A stretch of DNA of 64,000 bases from assembly GCF_043555865.1 (NCBI RefSeq), contig NZ_JBIGHY010000009.1, positions 144,836-208,835 of the forward strand, in the 5' to 3' direction. This document shows positions 35,167-42,603 of this stretch, piece after piece; position 1 is the first letter of the stretch, and each line of letters starts with the position of its first letter. Both the position numbers and the translations under genes were made by a program. Source of the DNA: Pelomonas dachongensis. GTDB lineage: Bacteria > Pseudomonadota > Gammaproteobacteria > Burkholderiales > Burkholderiaceae_C. Under the pieces are notes generated by a model. That model was not told the origin of the DNA. It searched no databases and saw only the letters and a program-made list of their open reading frames with translations.

Positions 35167-35203
35167 GGCGGAACGGCAATCTGTTGCTACAGTGAATCAA
35201 GTC

Positions 35204-35232
35204 GTTGTACGTTGTCTAGTTGTCATACAACT
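35204..35232. promoter_or_regulatory. Probable GntR operator between garD and its regulator
   Basis: A perfect 15-bp palindrome AGTTGTCATACAACT (35218-35232) contains TTGTCATACAA, which fits the FadR-subfamily consensus TnGTnnnACnA. Two more direct half-sites, GTTGTA at 35204 and GTTGTC at 35211, lie beside it. The site is 38-63 bp from the garD start and about 50 bp before gntR, so one protein could control both. Confidence 0.6.
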
Positions 35233-35279
35233 CATGTCACTTTAGACGCCGACGCCTTCAAAAAACCACGGGTTAACCC

Positions 35280-35993
35280 TTGAATCAGCTCGTCCCCCGC
35301 CGCCGCCCCCGCACGCTCGCCCTGGAAGTCGTCGAACGCTTCGGCGAGCTGATCCGGTCCGGTCAGCTGCGGGCCGGCGCGAAGCTGCCGACCGAGGCGG
35401 CCATCATGGGCGAGTTCGATGTCAGCCGCACCGTGGTGCGCGAGGCCATTTCCAAGCTGCAGGCGGCCGGGCTGGTGGAGACGCGGCACGGCATCGGCAC
35501 CTTCGTGCTGAGGCCGGGCGACGGGCCGTCGTTCAAGATCACGCCGGAGCAGTTCAGCACGCTGCAGGACGTCATCGCGGTGCTGGAACTGCGCATCGGC
35601 CTGGAGACCGAGGCCGCTGGGCTGGCAGCGCAGCGGCGCACCGCCGCCAACCTCGTGGCCCTGCGGCGCGCGCTCGATGCGGTCATCGGCGCCGTCGAGG
35701 CCGGGCAGGACTCGGTAGCGGCAGACTTCCAGTTCCACCTGGAAGTGGCGCGCGCGACGCAGAACAGCCACTTCATCGACCTGATGGCCACGCTGGGCAG
35801 CCAGATCATTCCGCGCGCCCGGCTGGAGCCCACAGCGGACATGAATGCCGAGCGCCTGGAGTACATGCGCCGCGTGAACACCGAGCACGAGAACATCCTG
35901 GACGCCATCGCCAGCCAGGACGCCGAGTCGGCCCGCGCCGCCATGCGCACGCATCTCAGCAACAGCCGCGAACGCCGCCGCCGCGCGGTCTGA
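35280..35993 (+). CDS. FadR-subfamily GntR transcriptional regulator
   Basis: 237 residues from a TTG at 35280; no ATG or GTG gives a full N-terminus, and the product starts MNQLVPRRRPRTLALEVVE. There is no clear Shine-Dalgarno sequence. The winged helix is at about 10-75 (AGAKLPTEAAIMGEFDVSRT, TRHGIGTFVL) and an FCD ligand domain follows (about 95-220) with Asp/His positions for a metal (FQFHLEVARATQN, EHENILDAIASQD). It probably senses an aldarate or a pathway intermediate and represses garD and the kdgD-gudD operon. Confidence 0.92.
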   Translation: MNQLVPRRRPRTLALEVVERFGELIRSGQLRAGAKLPTEAAIMGEFDVSRTVVREAISKLQAAGLVETRHGIGTFVLRPGDGPSFKITPEQFSTLQDVIAVLELRIGLETEAAGLAAQRRTAANLVALRRALDAVIGAVEAGQDSVAADFQFHLEVARATQNSHFIDLMATLGSQIIPRARLEPTADMNAERLEYMRRVNTEHENILDAIASQDAESARAAMRTHLSNSRERRRRAV

Positions 35994-36054
35994 CTGGGCC
36001 CCGTAAAGATGGGCAGACCACGGGTTTCCACCGAGACTCTCGGATTTGACCGAA

Positions 36055-36074
36055 GTTGTACGATGACCTACAAC
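36055..36074. promoter_or_regulatory. Probable GntR operator upstream of kdgD
   Basis: GTTGTA, eight bases, TACAAC: a perfect 6-bp inverted repeat about 50 bp before the kdgD start. Its arms repeat the half-sites found in the garD/gntR gap, which suggests that the same regulator acts here. Confidence 0.5.
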
Positions 36075-36125
36075 CTCATCGTCGACGCGCTGTCGACGCT
36101 CCCCCGACCTCACCGGAGACCCGCC

Positions 36126-37037
36126 ATGTCACCCCAAGAACTCAAAGCCGTCCTCGAAGCCGGCCTGCTGTCCTTCCCGCTGACCGACTTCGACGCGCAG
36201 CTGAACTTCGCGCCCAAGGCCTACGCGGACCGACTGGAGTGGCTGCAGCCCTATGGCGCGTCGGCGCTGTTCGCGGCCGGGGGCACGGGTGAGTTCTTCT
36301 CGCTGGAACCGGGCGAGTACACCGAGATCATCCAGGTCGCGCTGGACACCTGCCGCGGCCGCACGCCCATCCTGGCCGGCGCCGGCGGCGGCACGCGCGT
36401 CGCCATCCAGTACGCGCAGGAGGCTGAGCGCCTGGGCGCGCAAGGCGTGTTGCTGCTGCCGCACTACCTGACCGAAGCGAGCCAGGAAGGCCTGATCAAC
36501 CACGTCGAGGCTGTCTGCAAGAGCGTCCAGTTCGGCGTCGTCGTCTACAACCGCGGCGCCTGCAAGCTGACGCCGCAATCGCTGCAGATCCTGGCCGACC
36601 GCTGCCCCAACCTGATCGGCTTCAAGGACGGCCTGGGCGACATCGAGAAGTTCGTTTCCATCCGCCAGACGCTGGGCAACCGCTTCGCCTACCTGGGCGG
36701 CCTGCCCACGGCTGAAGTCTTCGCTGGTGCCTACAAGGCGATGGGCTGCCCGGTCTACTCGTCCGCCGTCTTCAACTTCATCCCCAAGACGGCGATGGAG
36801 TTCTACAACGCGCACGCGTCCGGCGACACGGCCACCTGCGACCGCCTGATCCGCGACTTCTTCATCCCCTACCTGGCCATTCGCAACAAGGGAGAGGGCT
36901 ATGCCGTGTCCATCGTGAAGGCCGGCGCCACGCTGATCGGCCACAGCGCCGGCCCGGTGCGCCCCCCGCTGAGCGACCTGCTGCCCGCCGAGGTCGAACA
37001 GCTCCGCGCGCTGATGGCCAAGCTCGGCCCGCAATAA
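36126..37037 (+). CDS. kdgD: 5-dehydro-4-deoxyglucarate dehydratase
   Basis: A 303-aa DapA-superfamily enzyme that dehydrates and decarboxylates 5-dehydro-4-deoxyglucarate to 2-oxoglutarate semialdehyde. The ATG at 36126 follows GGAG by 8 bp; an extension upstream would run into the operator. The Schiff-base Lys is in LIGFKDGLGDIEKF, the catalytic Tyr in GVVVYNRGACKL, and the N-terminal FPLTDFDAQLNF and GGTGEFFSLEPGEY are family marks. It is the first gene of a four-gene run with a receptor, gudD and the semialdehyde dehydrogenase. Confidence 0.95.
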   Translation: MSPQELKAVLEAGLLSFPLTDFDAQLNFAPKAYADRLEWLQPYGASALFAAGGTGEFFSLEPGEYTEIIQVALDTCRGRTPILAGAGGGTRVAIQYAQEAERLGAQGVLLLPHYLTEASQEGLINHVEAVCKSVQFGVVVYNRGACKLTPQSLQILADRCPNLIGFKDGLGDIEKFVSIRQTLGNRFAYLGGLPTAEVFAGAYKAMGCPVYSSAVFNFIPKTAMEFYNAHASGDTATCDRLIRDFFIPYLAIRNKGEGYAVSIVKAGATLIGHSAGPVRPPLSDLLPAEVEQLRALMAKLGPQ

Positions 37038-37078
37038 GTTCTCACCGTTCCATCGACAACGACAACCGGAGACAAGCG

Positions 37079-38044
37079 ATGAAGAAACTGCTGACTGCCC
37101 TGCTGCTGGGCACCGCGGCTGCCACGTCGGCGCTGGCGCAGGCCTGGCCCGCCAAGCCCGTCACGCTGCTGGTGCCCTTCCCGCCCGGCGGCTCCACCGA
37201 CGCCATCGCCCGCGTGCTGAGCGCCAAGCTGCAAGAGGGCTTTGCCGGCAGCAGCTTCGTCGTCGACAACCGCGGCGGTGCGGGCGGCACCATCGGCACG
37301 GCCGCGGTCAAGCGCGCCGCGCCGGACGGCTACACCGTGCTCGTCACCTCTTTGGGGCCGCTGGTCATCGGCCCACACCTGATGAAGAACGTCGCCTACG
37401 ACGCCACCAGGGACCTCGACTACATCAGCGTCGCCGTGCAGGCGCCCAACGTGCTGGTGGTGCCGGCCGCGTCGCCGCACAAGAGCATCGCCGACGTGCT
37501 GGCCTACCAGAAGGCCAACCCCGGCAAGATGAGCTTCGCGTCCAGCGGCAACGGCTCCAGCGACCACATCACCGCCGAGCTGTTCTGGCAGCAGACCGGC
37601 ACGTCCGGCCTGCACATCCCGTACAAGGGCGGCGGCCCAGTCATGACGGACCTGCTGGGCAACCAGGTGGATTCGAGCTTTATGAACATCAACACCGCGC
37701 TGCCGCAGATCAAGGCAGGCAAGCTGCGCGCGCTGGCCATCACCAGCGCCCAGCGCTCGCCGGTGCAGCCCGACGTGCCCACGATGGACGAGCTGGGCAT
37801 CAAGGGCGTGCAGGTGTACTCCTGGCAGGGCGTGGCTGCCCCCAAGGGCCTGCCGGCCGACGTCAAGCAGAAGCTGCACGCCGGCATCGTGAAGGCACTC
37901 AATGCGCCCGACGTGAAACCCAAACTGCTGGAACAGGGCTTCGAGATCGTCGGCAACACGCCCGCACAGTTCACTGCGTTTCAGGCGGCAGAGTTCGCAC
38001 GCTGGAAGCAGGTCATCACCGAACGAAAAATCACGGCTGACTAG
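37079..38044 (+). CDS. Bug/TTT-family periplasmic solute receptor
   Basis: 321 residues with a signal peptide (about 22 aa, cleavage at ALA-QAWPA). Family marks are WPAKPVTLLVPFPPGGSTD, FVVDNRGGAGGTIGT and SFASSGNGSSDHI. Bug proteins bind carboxylates and hand them to TctAB permeases, but no tctAB is present here, as with most members in this order. Its place between kdgD and gudD suggests that it binds glucarate, galactarate or a uronate. Confidence 0.9.
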   Translation: MKKLLTALLLGTAAATSALAQAWPAKPVTLLVPFPPGGSTDAIARVLSAKLQEGFAGSSFVVDNRGGAGGTIGTAAVKRAAPDGYTVLVTSLGPLVIGPHLMKNVAYDATRDLDYISVAVQAPNVLVVPAASPHKSIADVLAYQKANPGKMSFASSGNGSSDHITAELFWQQTGTSGLHIPYKGGGPVMTDLLGNQVDSSFMNINTALPQIKAGKLRALAITSAQRSPVQPDVPTMDELGIKGVQVYSWQGVAAPKGLPADVKQKLHAGIVKALNAPDVKPKLLEQGFEIVGNTPAQFTAFQAAEFARWKQVITERKITAD

Positions 38045-38072
38045 ACAAGCCCACTCCCTACCGGCTTCGCCA

Positions 38073-38089
38073 GCCCCCTCAAAGGGGGC
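38073..38089. repeat. GC-rich stem-loop in the gap before gudD
   Basis: GCCCCC-TCAAA-GGGGGC forms a perfect 6-bp stem with a 5-base loop and no T-run after it. Together with nearby CTACCGGCTTCGCC it resembles dispersed intergenic repeats common in Comamonadaceae and Rubrivivax-type genomes. It may cut or stabilise the operon mRNA. Confidence 0.5.
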
Positions 38090-38158
38090 GCACCCGATGG
38101 CCTGGCAGAGCCAGCTCCATGGGTGCCGCTGGGGAAGGCACCACGCCCCTGGACTCCC

Positions 38159-39487
38159 ATGAACTCCACCCCCGTCATCCAAGAGCTGCGCGTCATCCCG
38201 GTTGCCGGGCGCGACGGCATGCTGCTCAATCTCAGCGGCGCACATGCGCCGTTCTTCACCCGAAACCTGCTGATCCTGACCGACAGCGCGGGCAACACCG
38301 GCGTCGGCGAGGTGCCCGGTGGCGAGAAGATCCGCCAGACGCTGGAGGACGCGCGCCCGCTGGTCGTCGGCCAGCCCATTGGCGCCCACCAGGGCCTGCT
38401 GCAGCAGATCCAGCAGGCTTTCGCCGACCGCGACAGCGGCGGCCGCGGCCTGCAGACCTTCGACCTGCGCACCACCATCCACGCCGTCACGGCCATCGAG
38501 TCGGCGATGCTGGACTTGCTGGGCCAGCACCTGGGAGTGCCGGTGGCGGCGCTGCTCGGCGAAGGCCAGCAGCGCGACGCCGTCGAGATGCTGGGCTACC
38601 TGTTCTACGTCGGCGACCGCACCAAGACCGATCTGCCCTACCACTCGGAGCCCGGAGCCGACAACGACTGGTCCCGCCTGCGCCACGAAGTGGCATTGAC
38701 CCCCGAGGCCATCGTGCGGCTTGCCGAGGCCGCACGCGCGCGCTACGGCTTCAACGATTTCAAGCTCAAGGGCGGCGTGCTTCGCGGCGATGAGGAAGTC
38801 CTCGCCATCCGCGCGCTGCACGAGCGCTTCCCGGACGCCCGCGTGACGCTGGACCCGAACGGCGGCTGGCGGCTGAAGGACGCGATCCGGCTGATGCGCG
38901 ACATGAAGGGCGTGCTGGCCTATGCGGAAGACCCCTGCGGCGCCGAGGACGGCTTCTCGGGCCGCGAGGTGATGGCCGAGTTCCGCCGCGCCACCGGCCT
39001 GCTGACTGCCACCAACATGGTCGCCACCGACTGGCGCCAGCTCACGCACGCGCTGTCGCTGCAGAGCGTGGACATCCCGCTGGCCGACCCGCATTTCTGG
39101 ACCATGGCCGGCTCGGTGCGCGTGGCGCAGACGTGCCGCGACTGGGGCCTGACCTGGGGCTCGCATTCCAACAACCACTTCGACATCTCGCTGGCGATGT
39201 TCACGCACGTCGGCGCTGCGGCGCCCGGCAAGGTCACGGCCATCGACACGCACTGGATCTGGCAGGACGGCCAGCGGCTGACGAAAGAGCCGCTGCAGAT
39301 CGTGGGCGGCCATGTGCAGGTGCCAAAGAAGCCGGGTCTGGGCGTGGAGCTGGACATGGCCGAGGTCGAGAAGGCCCACGCGTTGTACAAGCAACACGGC
39401 CTGGGCGCCCGCGACGACGCGATCGCGATGCAGTACCTGATCCCCGGCTGGACCTTCAACCCCAAGCGGCCCGCACTGGACCGTTGA
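38159..39487 (+). CDS. gudD: Glucarate dehydratase
   Basis: A 442-aa enolase-superfamily enzyme converting D-glucarate to 5-dehydro-4-deoxyglucarate. The ATG at 38159 gives MNSTPVIQELRVIPVAG, the usual start. The active site has the KxK-type lysines in FNDFKLKGG, metal-binding acids in TLDPNGGW and AEDPCGAE, TATNMVATDW, and the catalytic His in WGSHSNNHFDISLAMF. It joins GarD's product at KdgD, so both aldarates enter the same route. The 114-bp gap before it carries the stem-loop at 38073. Confidence 0.95.
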   Translation: MNSTPVIQELRVIPVAGRDGMLLNLSGAHAPFFTRNLLILTDSAGNTGVGEVPGGEKIRQTLEDARPLVVGQPIGAHQGLLQQIQQAFADRDSGGRGLQTFDLRTTIHAVTAIESAMLDLLGQHLGVPVAALLGEGQQRDAVEMLGYLFYVGDRTKTDLPYHSEPGADNDWSRLRHEVALTPEAIVRLAEAARARYGFNDFKLKGGVLRGDEEVLAIRALHERFPDARVTLDPNGGWRLKDAIRLMRDMKGVLAYAEDPCGAEDGFSGREVMAEFRRATGLLTATNMVATDWRQLTHALSLQSVDIPLADPHFWTMAGSVRVAQTCRDWGLTWGSHSNNHFDISLAMFTHVGAAAPGKVTAIDTHWIWQDGQRLTKEPLQIVGGHVQVPKKPGLGVELDMAEVEKAHALYKQHGLGARDDAIAMQYLIPGWTFNPKRPALDR

Positions 39488-39503
39488 ACTGAAAGCAGTA
39501 CCC

Positions 39504-40943
39504 ATGTTCAAGAACCTCATCAACGGCGAATGGCTGGACGGCGCCGCCGTCTCCCGCAACATCAACCCGTCCGACACGCGCGACCTCGTCGGCGAATACG
39601 CTCAGGCCGACGCGGCCCAGGCCGAGCTGGCCATCACGGCCGCCACCGCTGCCTTCCCGGCCTGGAGCCTGTCCACGCCGCAGCAGCGCTTCGACATCCT
39701 CGACGCCGTAGGTACCGAGATCCTGGCGCGCCGCGCCGAACTGGGCGACCTGCTGGCCCGGGAGGAAGGCAAGACGCTGCCCGAGGCCATCGGCGAAGCC
39801 GGCCGCGCCGGCTACATCTTCAAGTTCTTCGCCGGCGAGGCGCTGCGCCCGGGCGGCGAGACCATGCCATCGGTGCGCCCCGGCGTGGGCGTCGAGGTCA
39901 CGCGTGAGGCCATCGGCGTCGTGGGCCTCATCACACCGTGGAACTTCCCCATCGCCATCCCGGCCTGGAAGATCGCGCCGGCGCTGGCATACGGCAACTG
40001 CGTCGTCTTCAAGCCGGCCGACCTAGTGCCCGGCTCGGCCTGGGCACTGGCGGAGATTCTGTCGCGCTCGGGCCTGCCGGCCGGCGTGTTCAACCTCGTC
40101 ATGGGCCGCGGCTCGGTGGTTGGCGAGAAGCTGCTGCACGACCCGCGCGTGGCGGCCATCAGCTTCACCGGCTCGGTCGCCACCGGCCAAAAGGTCGCAA
40201 CAGCTGCGGTCGCCCGCATGGCGAAGTTCCAGCTGGAGATGGGCGGCAAGAACCCCATGGTCGTGCTGGACGACGCCGACCTGGGCGTGGCCGTGAATGC
40301 CGCTGTCAACAGCGGCTTCTTCTCCACCGGCCAGCGCTGCACGGCGTCGTCCCGCCTCATCGTCACCGAAGGCATCCACGACCGCTTCGTCGCAGCCATG
40401 GTCGAGAAGATGAAGTCACTGAAAGTGGACGACGCGCGCAAGGCCGGCACCGACATCGGCCCCGTCGTCGACGCCAGCCAGCTGCGCCAGGACACCGACT
40501 ACCTCGGCATTGCCCAGGATGAAGGGGGCACGCTGGCGCACGGCGGCCAGCGCGTCGAGACCAACGCCGACGGCGCGCCGGGCTTCTACCTGACGCCAGC
40601 GCTGATCACCAACACGACGGCCGCGATGCGGATCAACAAGGAAGAGGTCTTCGGCCCCGTCGTCAGCGTGATGCGGGCGAAGAACTACGACGAAGCGCTG
40701 GCCCTGGCCAACGACTCGCCGTTCGGTCTGGCGTCCGGCATTGCCACCACGTCACTGAAGCACGCCACGCACTTCAAGCGCCACGCGCAAGCCGGCATGG
40801 TGATGGTCAACCTGCCGACAGCGGGCGTGGACTATCACGTGCCCTTCGGCGGCCGCAAGGGCTCCAGCTACGGGCCACGCGAGCAGGGCCGCCATGCCGC
40901 CGAGTTCTACACGACCGTGAAGACGGCCTACACGCAGGCCTGA
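39504..40943 (+). CDS. 2-oxoglutarate semialdehyde dehydrogenase (2,5-dioxovalerate dehydrogenase)
   Basis: A 479-aa NAD(P)-dependent aldehyde dehydrogenase, last step of the oxidative uronate pathway (semialdehyde to 2-oxoglutarate). PWNFPIAIPAWKIAPALAYG is the cofactor/oxyanion block, LEMGGKNPMVVLDDADL holds the catalytic Glu, and FFSTGQRCTASSRLIV the nucleophile Cys. EEVFGPVVSVMRAKNYDEAL is the conserved C-terminal part. It follows gudD by 16 bp and ends at a good terminator. Specificity is inferred from the neighbours KdgD and GudD. Confidence 0.92.
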   Translation: MFKNLINGEWLDGAAVSRNINPSDTRDLVGEYAQADAAQAELAITAATAAFPAWSLSTPQQRFDILDAVGTEILARRAELGDLLAREEGKTLPEAIGEAGRAGYIFKFFAGEALRPGGETMPSVRPGVGVEVTREAIGVVGLITPWNFPIAIPAWKIAPALAYGNCVVFKPADLVPGSAWALAEILSRSGLPAGVFNLVMGRGSVVGEKLLHDPRVAAISFTGSVATGQKVATAAVARMAKFQLEMGGKNPMVVLDDADLGVAVNAAVNSGFFSTGQRCTASSRLIVTEGIHDRFVAAMVEKMKSLKVDDARKAGTDIGPVVDASQLRQDTDYLGIAQDEGGTLAHGGQRVETNADGAPGFYLTPALITNTTAAMRINKEEVFGPVVSVMRAKNYDEALALANDSPFGLASGIATTSLKHATHFKRHAQAGMVMVNLPTAGVDYHVPFGGRKGSSYGPREQGRHAAEFYTTVKTAYTQA

Positions 40944-40949
40944 TCCCTC

Positions 40950-40979
40950 GGGGCCCGCCGTGTCGGGCCCCTTCCCTTT
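40950..40979 (+). terminator. Rho-independent terminator of the aldarate operon
   Basis: GGGGCCCG, six-base loop, CGGGCCCC (40950-40971), followed by the T-rich TTCCCTTTG, six bases after the dehydrogenase stop. Confidence 0.75.
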
Positions 40980-41033
40980 GTTGGCGCGAACGCCCAGCAA
41001 GAGGCGCAGCCGCTGCATGGCCCGAAGACCTCC

Positions 41034-41141
41034 ATGAACACCACCACCGCCTCGCAGGCCCATCCCGGCGCCGCGAGCAAGGCGCGCTCGCGGCTTTGAG
41101 CCGCTACCTGTTCGTCGTGGGCAACATCGCGCGGTTCGAAC
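41034..41141 (+). other. Possible gene remnant before the pectate lyase
   Basis: A 21-codon frame starting ATG at 41034 (MNTTTASQAHPGAASKARSRL) stops at 41099, while the overlapping frame continues as SRYLFVVGNIARFELRRRV to a TAG at about 41158. Joined by a one-base shift they would read like a protein N-terminus, so this could be a truncated gene. Chance is also possible. Confidence 0.2.
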
Positions 41142-42431
41142 TCAGGAGGCGGGTTTAGCCAGCCACGCCTCGTAGGCGTCGACGGTCTTCTGCGGCCAGT
41201 TGCCCCACCAGGCGTAGCCGCGGCGGCGCTCGGCGCTGATGTCGTGCACGTCGTCGTGCAGGCTCTTGTCGCGGTCGCCGAACACCGGCTTCAGCGTCGT
41301 CGCGTCGTAGTAGCGCGCCCACAGCGGGCCGGCGCCGGGCTGCTCGATCAGCCGCTTGCCCTGCACCGCATCCACCATGACCCAGGCACGGTCCTTCACG
41401 GCGAGCTGCTTCAGCATCGCGACGCCACCCTTCACCGCCTCAACGACGGCCGGCGTCGGCTTGGTTATGCTCATCAGGTAGGCCAGCACGCGGCCGCTCT
41501 CGCCGCTGCTCAGCGCGGGCGGCTCGTAGTTGCGCGCCGACGTGGGGGCCAGCGTCAGCACGTCGTGCTGCTGGGCCCACAGCGTGGGCTTGCCGTCGAT
41601 GCGGATCTGCATGGCCAGCAGCAACTCCACCGCACGCGCCTCGGCGGCGGCGAGCTCGCCGCGTTGCGCCGCGCTCAGGAAGTCGAAGCCGGCATCGCCG
41701 CGCGACGCAGTGCCCAAAAGCTCCATGACGTCGATCATCGCGTTGTCGTTCAGCGTGATGGCGTCGTGATAGCCGCCCTGCAGCGGCCACACCTGCGGCC
41801 AGCCACCGTTGGGGAACTGCGCGGCCAGCAGGTAGCGCAGGCCGCGCTCTGCTGCTGCGCGGTACACCGCGCCGGCCTCGCCCGGGTGGGCCGCCGCCAC
41901 GCGCGCCAGAAAGCGGATCTCCCAGGTCGTCGCGTCGTTGTCGATGGTGCCGACATAGCTCCAGCTGCCGGGCTTGTCGAAGTCGCCCGGCGCGGGCGCC
42001 TTGGGGTTGCCGTCGGCCACCCAGGTCTGGCCCGGCTGGCGCGGCTCGCCGTCGCGCGGCTGGTTCTTGCCCCAGCCGCCGGCCGGCGTCTGGTAGCTCA
42101 GGATGTTGCGGGCCACCGCCACGGCGGCATCGCCTGCGTACCAGCCGGCCGACTGGTCCAGCGGCATCGACGCCGGGCCATTGCCGCTGCGCGGCGAGGC
42201 CGGTAGCTGCGTCAGCCCGCGGCGCTCGGCGGCGAGCGCGGCCTGGTCGAGCTTGCGTTGGGCGTCGGAGCGCGCCAGGTAGTCCTGCCAGGCGCTACGC
42301 AGCGCGACCGGCAGCGCCGCGACGCGCTGCGCCGTCAGCGGTTCGGCCGGCGGGATGACGCCGATCTGGGCCGCGAATGTGGGGCTGGCGAGCGCAAAGA
42401 CAAGGGGCAGAAAGCGGCGCAGAAGTCTCAT
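41142..42431 (-). CDS. pelA: Pectate lyase, PL10 family
   Basis: 429 residues from the ATG at 42431, which begins a signal peptide (MRLLRRFLPLVFALASPTFA-AQIG). A longer in-frame extension upstream lacks family sequence. PL10 lyases cleave polygalacturonate by beta-elimination, and the (alpha/alpha)3 toroid motifs are present: GWYAGDAAVAVARNILSYQT, GTIDNDATTWEIRFL, TLNDNAMIDVMELL, and ARNYEPPALSSGESGRVL. It is likely periplasmic or secreted. Its product, after hydrolysis to galacturonate and oxidation to galactarate, could feed garD nearby. It stands alone on the minus strand. Confidence 0.93.
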   Translation of the reverse strand: MRLLRRFLPLVFALASPTFAAQIGVIPPAEPLTAQRVAALPVALRSAWQDYLARSDAQRKLDQAALAAERRGLTQLPASPRSGNGPASMPLDQSAGWYAGDAAVAVARNILSYQTPAGGWGKNQPRDGEPRQPGQTWVADGNPKAPAPGDFDKPGSWSYVGTIDNDATTWEIRFLARVAAAHPGEAGAVYRAAAERGLRYLLAAQFPNGGWPQVWPLQGGYHDAITLNDNAMIDVMELLGTASRGDAGFDFLSAAQRGELAAAEARAVELLLAMQIRIDGKPTLWAQQHDVLTLAPTSARNYEPPALSSGESGRVLAYLMSITKPTPAVVEAVKGGVAMLKQLAVKDRAWVMVDAVQGKRLIEQPGAGPLWARYYDATTLKPVFGDRDKSLHDDVHDISAERRRGYAWWGNWPQKTVDAYEAWLAKPAS

Positions 42432-42603
42432 ATTTGTCGTGGTTTGCGTGCGGGGGTAACACCCGCGCATTTCATCACTGCAGACTGGGATTGAAGGGTT
42501 TCTGTCGGGTAAATCGACGTGCCGCAAATGCACCCCCGGGTACACTCGGCCTACACCTGTCAAGCGGTTTCGACAGGGCTTTGTTGATGACAGGACTCGC
42601 CTC

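Noticed and set aside
38073..38089. Stem-loop before gudD as a terminator
   Set aside because: No T-run follows and the genes downstream belong to the same pathway, so it is listed as a repeat instead.
36899..39577. Long minus-strand frame opposite kdgD, the Bug receptor and gudD
   Set aside because: Low-complexity product, and the opposite strand carries three confident genes.
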